Below, piece by piece: positions 46,606-55,212 of a DNA stretch of 64,000 nt (position 1 is the first letter of the stretch; every line of letters begins with the position of its first letter). The notes under the pieces are model-generated. The model searched no databases. It saw nothing but the letters and a program-made list of their open reading frames with translations, and had not been told where the DNA came from. The position numbers and the translations under genes were made by a program. Source of the DNA: Pseudomonas fluorescens (GTDB taxonomy: Bacteria > Pseudomonadota > Gammaproteobacteria > Pseudomonadales > Pseudomonadaceae). The stretch spans positions 310,001 through 374,000 of the forward strand of contig NZ_MRST01000024.1 in NCBI RefSeq assembly GCF_001902145.1, read 5' to 3'.

Positions 46606-47768
46606 GGGGCCTCTGCGATTATCAGGCTGACATTGTTACCGCCGAAGGCAAACGAGTTGCTCATCAGGCAGGGTTTTTTCCAGGTGTCGCCGCTGCGCAC
46701 CCATTGCAACGCGGGCAGCGCCGGGTCGGGGTGGCCGTCCCATACGTGGGGTGGCAACAGGCGATGGGTGAGGCTCAGCCAACAGAACGCGGCTTCCAGG
46801 GCTCCGGCCGCGCCGAGGGTGTGGCCGGTCATGGGTTTGGTCGACGAACAGGCCACGCCGCCGGGAAACAGGCTGGCGACCGCCAGGCTTTCCATGGCGT
46901 CGTTGTGTTGGGTCGCGGTGCCGTGCAGGTTCAGGTAGCCGATCTGCTCGGGCGAAAGCTTCGCGCAGGCTAAGGCCTTGCGCATGGCCAGCAACGCGCC
47001 CTTGCCGCTGGGCTCGGGCGCGGAGATATGGTGCGCGTCGCAACTGGCACCGCTGCCCAGCAAGGCTATGGGGGCCGGCTCGCGGCTCATGAGGAACAGC
47101 ACCGCCGCTTCACCGATATTGATGCCGTTGCGGTTCACTGAGAACGGATTGCAGCGCTCGCTGGAGACCGCCTCCAATGCGGTGAAACCGTTCAGGGTCA
47201 GCTTGCACAGACTGTCCACGCCGCCACAGATCACTGCATCGCACACCCCCAGGTCCAACAGGCGCTGGGCGCTCATCAATGCTCGGGCGCTGGAGGTGCA
47301 GGCGGTGGAAATCACATAGGCCGGGCCGCTCACGTTCAACCAATCGGCGAGGAAGTTGGCCGGGGCGCTGAGTTCCTGTTGCTGGTAATCGTAGTCAGCG
47401 GGGAACTGCGTGTTCTGCAGGTAATGGGCAATGCCACGGCTGGCTTCGTCAATGCCCGAGGTGCTGGTGCCGAGCACAATCCCGACCCGGTCAGGGCCGT
47501 AGGTCTGGACGGCCTGACGGATCTGATCTTCGATCTGCAGCGCCGCCTCCAGCAGCAACTGGTTATTGCGGCTGCTTTGCTCTGCCAGTTCCGGGGGCAG
47601 GCTTGCCAGTTCGCCGCGTACGGCGGCCACGGGCACCACCCGCTCCGGCACCCAGCCGCTTTCGGCGCGCATCCCTGAGCAGTCGCCGGCAAACAGATTG
47701 CGGCTGACTTCGGCCTGGCCGCGGCCAAGGGCGCAGATCACACCGAGGGCATTGAGGTAGGCGGTCAT
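46602..47768 (-). CDS. apeO: Beta-ketoacyl-ACP synthase (ApeO, elongating KS)
   Basis: 388 residues. Active Cys157 in ISTACTSSARAL, with His in LHGTATQHN and MTGHTLGAAG. In characterised aryl polyene systems ApeO pairs with the chain-length factor ApeC to extend the chain with malonyl units; apeC is the first gene of this cluster. It overlaps the DUF3261 gene by 4 bases. Confidence 0.9.
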   Translation of the reverse strand: MTAYLNALGVICALGRGQAEVSRNLFAGDCSGMRAESGWVPERVVPVAAVRGELASLPPELAEQSSRNNQLLLEAALQIEDQIRQAVQTYGPDRVGIVLGTSTSGIDEASRGIAHYLQNTQFPADYDYQQQELSAPANFLADWLNVSGPAYVISTACTSSARALMSAQRLLDLGVCDAVICGGVDSLCKLTLNGFTALEAVSSERCNPFSVNRNGINIGEAAVLFLMSREPAPIALLGSGASCDAHHISAPEPSGKGALLAMRKALACAKLSPEQIGYLNLHGTATQHNDAMESLAVASLFPGGVACSSTKPMTGHTLGAAGALEAAFCWLSLTHRLLPPHVWDGHPDPALPALQWVRSGDTWKKPCLMSNSFAFGGNNVSLIIAEAP

Positions 47769-48247
47769 CGGCTGGCACCCAGCGGGGTGATGCGGTAACT
47801 CAACGGCTGGTCGGCCATGTTCACGCTGAACACCTGGGAAGACTGATAGACGATCTGCCAGTGGCCCGGCAGCGTACGCGTCAGGTCCATCGCCTGGGCA
47901 GTGGGATACAACGTCGGTACGTCACCGGGCGAGGTCAGGGCAAACAGCAGCGCGGCGAACAGCGTGCGCGCCTGGGGATTGGGCGGCAGCAAACCGTCCG
48001 CCTGCCACTGCCCATCGAGCAGTTTCTGCCGGGCCAGGGGAATGCCCAGCGGGTCCATCATCGACCAGCGAATCGCGCGGCCTTCGCGCTGGATCACCAG
48101 CAGCCAATCCTGGCTCTGGCCGTCCGCCAGGCGCTGCACATGCAATTGCATCGGCAAGGCCAGGGCGGGGATTTTTTCCGGCAACGGTGCCTGGCTGGCG
48201 CAGGCGCTCAGCAGCAACAGGCAGCCCATTAACAGCTGGCGCATCAT
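47765..48247 (-). CDS. DUF3261-type lipoprotein
   Basis: 160 residues with lipobox LLLSAC (Cys near 16). The rest is a beta-rich domain of the kind that follows MMPL and methyltransferase genes in aryl polyene clusters. It may help move the product across the periplasm together with the LolA-like protein; this is inferred from context. Two adjacent ATGs (48247 and 48244) overlap the methyltransferase stop. Confidence 0.8.
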   Translation of the reverse strand: MMRQLLMGCLLLLSACASQAPLPEKIPALALPMQLHVQRLADGQSQDWLLVIQREGRAIRWSMMDPLGIPLARQKLLDGQWQADGLLPPNPQARTLFAALLFALTSPGDVPTLYPTAQAMDLTRTLPGHWQIVYQSSQVFSVNMADQPLSYRITPLGASR

Positions 48248-48993
48248 GGGGCGGCGGTCTCCAAAGGTTTGCGCGCGACGCAGTTGACCAGGGTTTCCTC
48301 ACGCTGGCCCACCGGCGGCGCCTTGCGCAGGCCCCAGCGTTCCAGCAGGCCGAAGTCGCTGGAACGGCTCCACCACAAGTAGGGGTACGAAATGTTCTGT
48401 GCACCGAATTCAAAGCCCTGCTCGCGCAGCATCTCCAGGTACTCTTCGGCGCTCTTTTGCACATGCATCGGGTGGCGGAACAGCCAGCGAATCACCCAGG
48501 TGTCGATGTAGGCTTCGGTGGACTCGGCAAACAGCAAATAGCCGCCCGGCTTGAGCACCCGATAGAACTCCTTGAGTGCGCGATGTTGTTCCACCAGATG
48601 ATGGAAGGTCTGGTGGCAGAACAGGATATCGACACTGGCATCCGGTAGGTTGAGGGTAGCGCAGTCGCTGCCGATCAGCTCGACGTCCAGGCCCAGGCGC
48701 ACGGCTTCTGCGCGGCTCAGTGCCAGGCTGTGAGGATCGGCATCCAGGCCGATCAGGCGCGAAGGCGCAAACACCTGATGCAGCAACTGGAAGGATTTGC
48801 CCTGGCCGCAACCGGCATCCAGCAACACCGGCGCCACCGGCAGCGGCTCGCTGAACAGGCTGCGCAGGTCGTTGATCGCCACGCGCAGCACGTGATGCTG
48901 CCAGGTGTGGCTGCGCAGGAACCAGAAGCCGAACTTGGTTTCTTCGACGTAGTTTTGACTCAGGTAGTTTTTTTCAACCCCAGGGCTGCTCAT
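48244..48993 (-). CDS. SAM-dependent class I methyltransferase
   Basis: 249 residues. Motif I LLDAGCGQGKSFQLL lies at about 57-71, followed by the acidic GLDADPHS and the post-motif DILFCHQTFHHL. In related clusters a methyltransferase modifies the aryl head group; the exact position here is unknown. It overlaps the FAD enzyme by 4 bases (ATGA) and the lipoprotein gene by 4. Confidence 0.87.
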   Translation of the reverse strand: MSSPGVEKNYLSQNYVEETKFGFWFLRSHTWQHHVLRVAINDLRSLFSEPLPVAPVLLDAGCGQGKSFQLLHQVFAPSRLIGLDADPHSLALSRAEAVRLGLDVELIGSDCATLNLPDASVDILFCHQTFHHLVEQHRALKEFYRVLKPGGYLLFAESTEAYIDTWVIRWLFRHPMHVQKSAEEYLEMLREQGFEFGAQNISYPYLWWSRSSDFGLLERWGLRKAPPVGQREETLVNCVARKPLETAAP

Positions 48994-50237
48994 ACCGGCT
49001 CACTCGCACAGATTTGCGACAGCATCCGCAAGCGCCGCTTGGGCTCGCTGACGAACGGGTTGCGTTCATCCCAGGCGTAACCGGCCAGGATAGAGCTGAT
49101 CATGCGGCGAATCTCCGGTGAACTGCCAGGATGGAAAATCACGTCCTGGAACGTGCCCGCATACCAGCCCTCGACGTAGCAACGGAAGGTATCGACACCG
49201 CGCTTGAGCGGTTCGGCGAACTCGGTTTGCCAGTCCACCGTTTCGCCGTTCAATTGGCGGTGCAGCACCGCTGCGGCCATGCTGGCTGAACGCATGGCGA
49301 TGGTCACGCCGGAAGAGAATACCGGGTCGAGGAATTCCGCCGCGTTACCCAGCAGCGCAAAGCCTGGACCGTGCAGGGTTTTGACGTTGGCCGAGTAGCC
49401 GCCGATGGTGCGCGCCGGGGTGTCCCATACGGCGTTTTGCAGCACGGTGGACAGGCTTGGCGTTTCATCGATGAAGCTGCGCAGGCAGGCGTCGAGGTCG
49501 TTGTCGGCGCCCTCGAAATGCTCCTTGGCCGCGACCACGCCCACCGAGCAACGGCCGTTACTGAACGGGATGGTCCAGAACCAGATATCGCGCTTGGTCG
49601 GGTGAGTGGTCACCAGGATTTTGCTGCGGTCAAAGCCTGGGTGTTCGATACGGTCTTCGACGTGGGTGAACACGGCCTGGCGCAGCGGGAAATTCGACGG
49701 TGCTTCCAGGTCCAGCAGGCGTGGCAACACGCGGCCATAGCCGCTGGCATCGAGCACGAACCTGGCCTTGAGGTGGTACTCGCTGCCATTCTGGCGGCGC
49801 ACATGCAAATACCGGCTCTCGGCAGAAAAATCCACGCCGACAATGGTTTGGCCATAGCGGATTTCCACGCCTTGCAGTGCCGCCTGGTCGGCCAGCAATT
49901 TGTCGAACTCGCCGCGCTGCACCTGGAAGGTGGTGGGCTTGCCGTTGCTGAAGGTGTCGCTGAAATCAAAGGCACTGTAGCGCTCGCCCCAGGCGAAGGC
50001 CGCGCCGGTTTTTACCTGGAAGCCTGCAGCTTGCACAGCGTCGAGCATGCCGGCTTCTTCGATAAAGTCGATGCAGTGCGACAGCAGGCTTTCGCCAATC
50101 GAGAAACGCGGGAAATGCTCGCGCTCGATGATCAATACATCATGCCCTTTGCGCTTTAACAGCGCGGCCGCGATGGCACCGGAAGGCCCGGCACCGATCA
50201 CCACCACCTGGCGACGCTCCATTTCAACTATAGGCAC
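48990..50237 (-). CDS. FAD-dependent oxidoreductase, halogenase/geranylgeranyl-reductase-like (GTG start)
   Basis: 415 residues. The FAD-binding GAGPSGAIAAALLKRKG lies near the N-terminus, followed by a halogenase-family segment (HFPRFSIGESLLSHC) and the second FAD motif GNAAEFLDPVFSSGV. The tryptophan-halogenase WXWXIP motif is only partly matched: the segment reads IWFWTIPFSNG. This class is regularly present in aryl polyene clusters and could hydroxylate or otherwise oxidise the head group. The GTG at 50237 has AAGGAG 5 bases upstream and is preferred over the ATG five codons later. Confidence 0.82.
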   Translation of the reverse strand: MPIVEMERRQVVVIGAGPSGAIAAALLKRKGHDVLIIEREHFPRFSIGESLLSHCIDFIEEAGMLDAVQAAGFQVKTGAAFAWGERYSAFDFSDTFSNGKPTTFQVQRGEFDKLLADQAALQGVEIRYGQTIVGVDFSAESRYLHVRRQNGSEYHLKARFVLDASGYGRVLPRLLDLEAPSNFPLRQAVFTHVEDRIEHPGFDRSKILVTTHPTKRDIWFWTIPFSNGRCSVGVVAAKEHFEGADNDLDACLRSFIDETPSLSTVLQNAVWDTPARTIGGYSANVKTLHGPGFALLGNAAEFLDPVFSSGVTIAMRSASMAAAVLHRQLNGETVDWQTEFAEPLKRGVDTFRCYVEGWYAGTFQDVIFHPGSSPEIRRMISSILAGYAWDERNPFVSEPKRRLRMLSQICASEPV

Positions 50238-50270
50238 GAGGGCTCCTTGCCGCATGGGCGATAATCGCAT

Positions 50271-52601
50271 TCATAAGGTGTGTTTCTGTTGGCCGGCCCA
50301 GGGCGCCAGCATAAAGCTGAACGCCAGGCCCAGGCTGACCGACAAGCCGAAATTGCTCACGGCCGGTGTACTGGAGACCGCCAGCAGGCCGAACGACAAC
50401 CAGGTCGTCAGTGCTGCCAGCAGTGTTCCCAACAGGCTGACGGCAGGGCCGCCGATCTGCTCGCGCATCAAAATCGCATAGTCGACGCTGATGGCCGTGA
50501 CCAGCAACAGGCCAAACAGGCTGAACAGGGTCAGTGGCTGGCCCAGCCAACCGAGGCTGGCCAGGCTACACAGCGCGGCCAGCAGCGGCAGGGCGACGAT
50601 ACGCAAGGCGCCGCCAAAGCCGAAGGGCGCAATCAGCAACAGCACGATCAGCACGCAAGACAGCAACTTCAATTCGGCAGCGCTGATCTGCGTGTCGGCA
50701 AACACCCGGTTCAAGTCACCCAGGCGATCCACCAACTGCACGCCGGGCAAGTCCAGTGCCTGCACCCGCAGCAGCGCCGGGTTGTTCAAGCCTTGCAGGC
50801 TGACCATGGCCGCCACGCCGCCGTCCACCGGGCCCAGCCACAGCGTGCGCCAGGGCTCGGCCAGCGGGCCTTGCAGTGCGGCGTCGATGTCTGCGGTAGG
50901 CAGCGCCTGCAACTGCGCCACTTCGGCTTGCAGGGCGCTGAGGGGCACGCCGAGGTCCAGTAGCGGTTGCCAGTGTGGCGCCAGGTTGTTCAGCGCCTCG
51001 CGCAGCTGTTGTTGTTCGGCGGGGAGGTTGACCAGTTGATTGAGCGCCAGGTAGCCCTGGAGCTTGTCCATCTGCACCAACTGATCCAAGCGTTTACCCA
51101 GGGCGGCCTGGCGCTCCAGCAACTGCTGCTGATTGTCCGCTCGCACCAGGAAAAACTGGCTGGTGGGCTGGAACCCGGTGATGCGCGCCACGGCCTGGGC
51201 TTGCTGCAGCAACTGCGGCGGCGCACCGATCCATTGGCGGATATCGTTTTTAGTGTTCAGTTGCCACAGGCCCGCAGCACAGAACAGCAGCACCCACACC
51301 AGCAGTACCGAACTGGGCACGCGTTTGAGCAGGGCCGTGCGCAGCTGCCACAGGCTTTGGGCGACACGCAGCGGCCATTGCGCCGGGCGCAGTTCCACGC
51401 CCTTGAGCAGCGCGGGCAACAGGCACACCGCACACAAATAGGCACCGACCAAACCGGCAGCCGAGAACACCGCAATCTGGGTCAGCGCCGGGAACGGTGT
51501 CCAGGCCAGCGCCAGGTAGCCGATGCAACTGGTGGCCAGGCTCAGGCTTAGGCCCGGCAGGGTCAGGCGCAACGCCGGCCAACTGCGCCACGGCTGCAGG
51601 CTCCAGCTTTTGGACAGGTAGTGCAGTGGGTAATCCACCGCCACGCCGATCAGGCTGGAGCCCAGCACCAGTGTCATCACATGCATATGCCCAAACAGCG
51701 CCACACACGCCACCGCGCCAAACAGCATGCCCACCAGCACCGGCACGAAAGCCAGCAACACCCGCCAGCGTCGGAACGCCAGCAGCAGCAATAACAGGAT
51801 GCCCAGGGTGGCGCCGCCGCCGACCCAGGTCATTTCCCGAGTGGCCTGCTGTTGCCCGTTGGCCGCATAGAGCAAACCGCTGGCGGCGAGCAGTTGCGCG
51901 CCGTGTGCGCTGGCTTGCTCGCGGCTGGCCTTCAGCAAGTCCGCCACTTGCAGCGGCAGCTTCATGTCGAAGGCGTTGCCGGTGGTGCGCGCCCGCAGTA
52001 GCACCCAACTCTTGCCGTCGGCATCGGCGATCAAGGCGCCGCTGCCGATGTCCATTTGCACCGCGCCGTGTTGCGGTTGGCTGTTCTGGATGCGCCCGGT
52101 CAGGCCGAGCCAATCGTCCTGGCTTGGCACCAGGCTGAAGCCGGTGAAGGGGTCGAACAGCGATTGCACGCGTTGTTGGATGAACGCGTCAGGCTGTTCG
52201 ATCAGTTGCTCGCGGTCCTTGGCCGAGAGCATCGACAAGCGCCCACGCAGCAGTTGTTCGCGCAGCGCCGGCAAGTCGGCTTGCAGGTTCCACTGCACCT
52301 TTTCAAACAGGCCGCTGGCCTGCCAGCGCTCACCCAGTTGCTGCGCCACGGCCACCGCTTGCTGGCGGTCGGCATGCCCCACCAGCACTAGCATTTCGCG
52401 GTTGAGCGGCTCTTGCATGCGCTGTTCGGCTTGCAGCTCCAAGGCGTCCGGCGTGCTGCCGGGCACCAGTTCCATCAGGTTGGCCGACAACGGCGCGCCG
52501 TCGCGCCATTGCCAGCCTGCCAGGGCCAGCACGGCCACCAGCAGGATCAGGAACAGGCGCGGCAGCAGGCGTTCACTGGGCAAGGTCGTGTTGCTCCGCA
52601 T
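50271..52601 (-). CDS. MMPL/RND-family exporter
   Basis: 776 residues with two homologous modules, each a periplasmic loop plus six membrane helices (about 12 in all). Signature segments are GVAVDYPLHYLSKSW in the first module and AISVDYAILMREQIG in the second, with the conserved Asp residues. It is the expected transporter for moving the aryl polyene lipid out of the inner membrane, working with the LolA-like carrier directly upstream. It overlaps that gene by 29 bases. Confidence 0.88.
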   Translation of the reverse strand: MRSNTTLPSERLLPRLFLILLVAVLALAGWQWRDGAPLSANLMELVPGSTPDALELQAEQRMQEPLNREMLVLVGHADRQQAVAVAQQLGERWQASGLFEKVQWNLQADLPALREQLLRGRLSMLSAKDREQLIEQPDAFIQQRVQSLFDPFTGFSLVPSQDDWLGLTGRIQNSQPQHGAVQMDIGSGALIADADGKSWVLLRARTTGNAFDMKLPLQVADLLKASREQASAHGAQLLAASGLLYAANGQQQATREMTWVGGGATLGILLLLLLAFRRWRVLLAFVPVLVGMLFGAVACVALFGHMHVMTLVLGSSLIGVAVDYPLHYLSKSWSLQPWRSWPALRLTLPGLSLSLATSCIGYLALAWTPFPALTQIAVFSAAGLVGAYLCAVCLLPALLKGVELRPAQWPLRVAQSLWQLRTALLKRVPSSVLLVWVLLFCAAGLWQLNTKNDIRQWIGAPPQLLQQAQAVARITGFQPTSQFFLVRADNQQQLLERQAALGKRLDQLVQMDKLQGYLALNQLVNLPAEQQQLREALNNLAPHWQPLLDLGVPLSALQAEVAQLQALPTADIDAALQGPLAEPWRTLWLGPVDGGVAAMVSLQGLNNPALLRVQALDLPGVQLVDRLGDLNRVFADTQISAAELKLLSCVLIVLLLIAPFGFGGALRIVALPLLAALCSLASLGWLGQPLTLFSLFGLLLVTAISVDYAILMREQIGGPAVSLLGTLLAALTTWLSFGLLAVSSTPAVSNFGLSVSLGLAFSFMLAPWAGQQKHTL

Positions 52602-53256
52602 CGCTCAGGGGCTGGTCGGCCGTGCTGTCCTGCATGCGCAGCAACGTGCTGTCGCCCTGGGTTTCCAGCAGTTCAATGGTGTGCACCAGCGCGCCGCCGT
52701 CGATATTGATCTGGGTGAACACTTGCTTGAGCAGCAGCGAACGCGGGGTCAGCCTGAGCTTCCACTGTTGCGCGTCGCCTTGCAGATGCAGGTCGAAGTC
52801 GCGCTGCAGGCCACTGCTGTCGCCCTGCAGTACCGCCAGGAACAAACGATTCTGTTCGGCGCCGGCACTCTTGTCTGGCAGTAGTTGCCAGCCATTGGCA
52901 TCGCGGCGGGCAATGCCTTGGGAGGTGATGCGGTAGTCCTGGTGCAGCGGGGTTTTCAACAGCCACAGCAGGCCGTGATCCTTGGCGAGCACGAAGGTGC
53001 CTTTGCTCACCAACGGCTGGGGCAGGGCACGCAGGTGTTTTTCCTGGGTGAAGTTGCCGTGGATCACGGAGGGTTTGGCAAGCTGATCGCTCAACTGCTG
53101 CAGGTCGAAGGCGTGGGCGCTGAAGCTCATCAACAACGCAGCCACTGTAGGAGCGAGCTTGCTCGCGAAAAAACTGAGGGCGCCACGGGGGGGCAGGTGG
53201 CCCGCGTTTTTATGGGCGATCTTCGCGAGCAAGCTCGCTCCTACAGGGGATTTCAT
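52573..53256 (-). CDS. LolA-like periplasmic carrier with a REPIN inside its signal-peptide region
   Basis: 227 residues. From about residue 48 it is a LolA-type protein (FDLQQLSDQLAKPSVIHGNF, FVLAKDHGLLWLL), expected to shuttle the lipid product through the periplasm. The ATG at 53256 overlaps the thioesterase stop (ATGA), as its neighbours do. However, codons 4-37 are the REPIN at 53146-53245, giving the tell-tale GASLLAKI peptide and a basic 37-residue extension before the hydrophobic VAALLMSFSAHA. The frame is open throughout. Whether export still works, perhaps from an internal start such as the GTG near 53145, cannot be read from sequence. Confidence 0.8.
   Translation of the reverse strand: MKSPVGASLLAKIAHKNAGHLPPRGALSFFASKLAPTVAALLMSFSAHAFDLQQLSDQLAKPSVIHGNFTQEKHLRALPQPLVSKGTFVLAKDHGLLWLLKTPLHQDYRITSQGIARRDANGWQLLPDKSAGAEQNRLFLAVLQGDSSGLQRDFDLHLQGDAQQWKLRLTPRSLLLKQVFTQINIDGGALVHTIELLETQGDSTLLRMQDSTADQPLSDAEQHDLAQ
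53146..53245. repeat. REPIN (type TGTAGGAGCGAGCTTGC) inserted in a coding region
   Basis: A 100-base inverted repeat, reverse-oriented relative of the element at 6603. It lies wholly within the LolA-like gene, after codon 3, and is the only REPIN of the eight in this window that interrupts a gene. Confidence 0.92.
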
Positions 53257-53678
53257 TTCAGGGCCCTTTCGACGGCGTCGGTGAAGACTTTGGGGGAGGC
53301 AAGCTGCATCTCGCGGCTGGCGATTTCCACCGCCACTTGCACGGTGCTGGCGCGGGTCAAGCGCTCGCCGCTGGCCAGGTCGGTAATCAGGTAGTTCACC
53401 TTCAAACGGTTCTCCCATTCCACCAGGCTGGCGCGCACGTTGATCGTCTGGCCGAAGGTCGCGCCGCGCACATAGCGTAGCTGCATGTCGATCACTGGCC
53501 AGGCGTAGCCGGCTTCGAGCATCGCCGTGTAGTTATGGCCGATCTGGTCCAGCAACGCACAGCGCGCCACTTCCAGGTACTTCACGTAATGCCCGTGCCA
53601 CACCACGTTCATGGTGTCGATGTCGAAAAACGGCACGAGGATTTCAGTGTCGCTGTGCAACACGCCGGGGCTACGCAT
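53253..53678 (-). CDS. 4-hydroxybenzoyl-CoA-thioesterase-like hotdog protein
   Basis: 141 residues. The motif FDIDTMNVVWHGHYVKYLEVAR is the 4HBT signature with the catalytic Asp. It could release or edit acyl intermediates in polyene assembly. The ATG at 53678 overlaps the ammonia lyase stop by 8 bases. A longer in-frame start would lie deep within that gene. Confidence 0.87.
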   Translation of the reverse strand: MRSPGVLHSDTEILVPFFDIDTMNVVWHGHYVKYLEVARCALLDQIGHNYTAMLEAGYAWPVIDMQLRYVRGATFGQTINVRASLVEWENRLKVNYLITDLASGERLTRASTVQVAVEIASREMQLASPKVFTDAVERALK

Positions 53679-55212
53679 GCAGCCTCCAGTGTTGCGCAGC
53701 GATGCGTTGCAGGCACAGACGCAGCTCGCCTTCCAGGGCGCGGTCTTCGATGACCGGCGCAAAGTCCTGGGCCAGTTCTGCGTGCATTGCGGCCAATGCT
53801 GGTGGCAGCGGCCGTGCATCCTCGGCCTGGGCGCGCAGCCACACGCCCTGGTTGGCGGCGAGCAAGGTCGCGGCGGCGACCTGTTCGGTCAGCTCCAGCA
53901 CGCGGATGGCATCGCGGGCGGCGATGGTGCCCATGCTCACCTTGTCCTGGTTGTGGCACTCGGTGGAGCGCGAGAACACGCTGGCCGGCATGGTGTTTTT
54001 CAGCGCTTCGGCGGTCCAGGCGCTGGTGCCGATCTGCACGGCCTTGAAGCCGTGGTTGATCATCGCGCGGTCAGCCGGGGCGCCTGAGAGGTTGCTCGGC
54101 AGGCCATGGTTGTAGCGTACGTCCACCAGCAGTGCGAGCTGGCGGTCGAGCAGGTCGGCAACGTTGGCGACCAGGGTCTTGAGGCTGTCCATGGCGAAGG
54201 CGATATGCCCGCCGTAGAAGTGCCCGCCGTGCAGTACGCGTTCTTCTTCAGCGTCGATGATCGGGTTGTCGTTGGCGCTGTTCAGTTCGATCTCGATGAA
54301 GGATCGCAGCCAGTTCAGGCTGTCCGCCAATACGCCGAGCACATGGGGGGCGCAGCGCAGCGAATAGCGGTCTTGCAGGCGATGCAGCGGTGCGGTGGGC
54401 GCGTCGATGGCCAGGTCCTTGCGCAGCCACGCAGCGACTTGCATCTGCCCGGGGTGCGGCTTGGCAGCGAACAGGCGCTCGTCGAAGTGCTCCGGGTTGC
54501 CTTGCAGCGCCACCACATTGAGCGCGGTAATGCGCGTGGCCAATTGCAACAGGTAGTCGGCGCGGGCGAAGGCCAGGCAGGCCAGGCCGGTCATCACGGC
54601 GGTGCCGTTCATCAAGGCCAGGGCTTCCTTGGGCCGCAGTACCAGTGGCTCCCAGCCCAGTTCGCGGTGTACTTCTGCTGCCGGGCGACGTTCGCCACGG
54701 AACAGCACTTCGCGCTCGCCGGACAAGGTCGCGGCCACGTAGGACAGCGGCGTCAGATCACCGCTGGCACCCACCGAGCCTTCTTCCGGGATCAGTGGCA
54801 GCACATCGTTTTCGAGGAAGGCATGCAGGCGTTCCAGCAGTTCCACGCGCACCCCGGACACGCCATGGCACAGCGACTGCAAACGCGCCGCCAGTACGGC
54901 GCGGGTGGCCTGGGCATCCAGCAACTTGCCCAGGCCGCAACCGTGAAAGGTGTACAGATGACGCGGCAAGGCTTCGACGTGTTCCAGCGGCACCGCCACC
55001 ACGCAGGAGTCGCCGTAGCCGGTGGTCACGCCGTAGATCACGCCTTCCTTGTCCAGCAGCGAATCGAGAAACTGCGCGCCCTTGGCGATGCGCTGGCGGT
55101 ACGCGGTATCGTCCTGCAGGCGAGTGGGCACCTGGCGGTTGGCCAGGGCCAGCACGTCTTCGATGCGCAGGGGGCGTTCACCAAAGGTGATGGGCTCAAG
55201 AGGCGTCGTCAT
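53671..55212 (-). CDS. MIO-dependent aromatic amino acid ammonia lyase (HAL/TAL family)
   Basis: 513 residues. The MIO prosthetic group would form from ASG at 149-151 (GSVGASGDLTPLSY), and the catalytic Tyr60 lies in VIYGVTTGYG. The residues that set substrate choice, HL in tyrosine lyases and SH in histidine lyases, are Phe89-His90 here (LYTFHGCGLG). In an aryl polyene cluster it may supply an aryl starter such as a cinnamate-type acid rather than degrade histidine; no hut genes are present. It overlaps both neighbours. Confidence 0.88.
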   Translation of the reverse strand: MTTPLEPITFGERPLRIEDVLALANRQVPTRLQDDTAYRQRIAKGAQFLDSLLDKEGVIYGVTTGYGDSCVVAVPLEHVEALPRHLYTFHGCGLGKLLDAQATRAVLAARLQSLCHGVSGVRVELLERLHAFLENDVLPLIPEEGSVGASGDLTPLSYVAATLSGEREVLFRGERRPAAEVHRELGWEPLVLRPKEALALMNGTAVMTGLACLAFARADYLLQLATRITALNVVALQGNPEHFDERLFAAKPHPGQMQVAAWLRKDLAIDAPTAPLHRLQDRYSLRCAPHVLGVLADSLNWLRSFIEIELNSANDNPIIDAEEERVLHGGHFYGGHIAFAMDSLKTLVANVADLLDRQLALLVDVRYNHGLPSNLSGAPADRAMINHGFKAVQIGTSAWTAEALKNTMPASVFSRSTECHNQDKVSMGTIAARDAIRVLELTEQVAAATLLAANQGVWLRAQAEDARPLPPALAAMHAELAQDFAPVIEDRALEGELRLCLQRIAAQHWRLHA

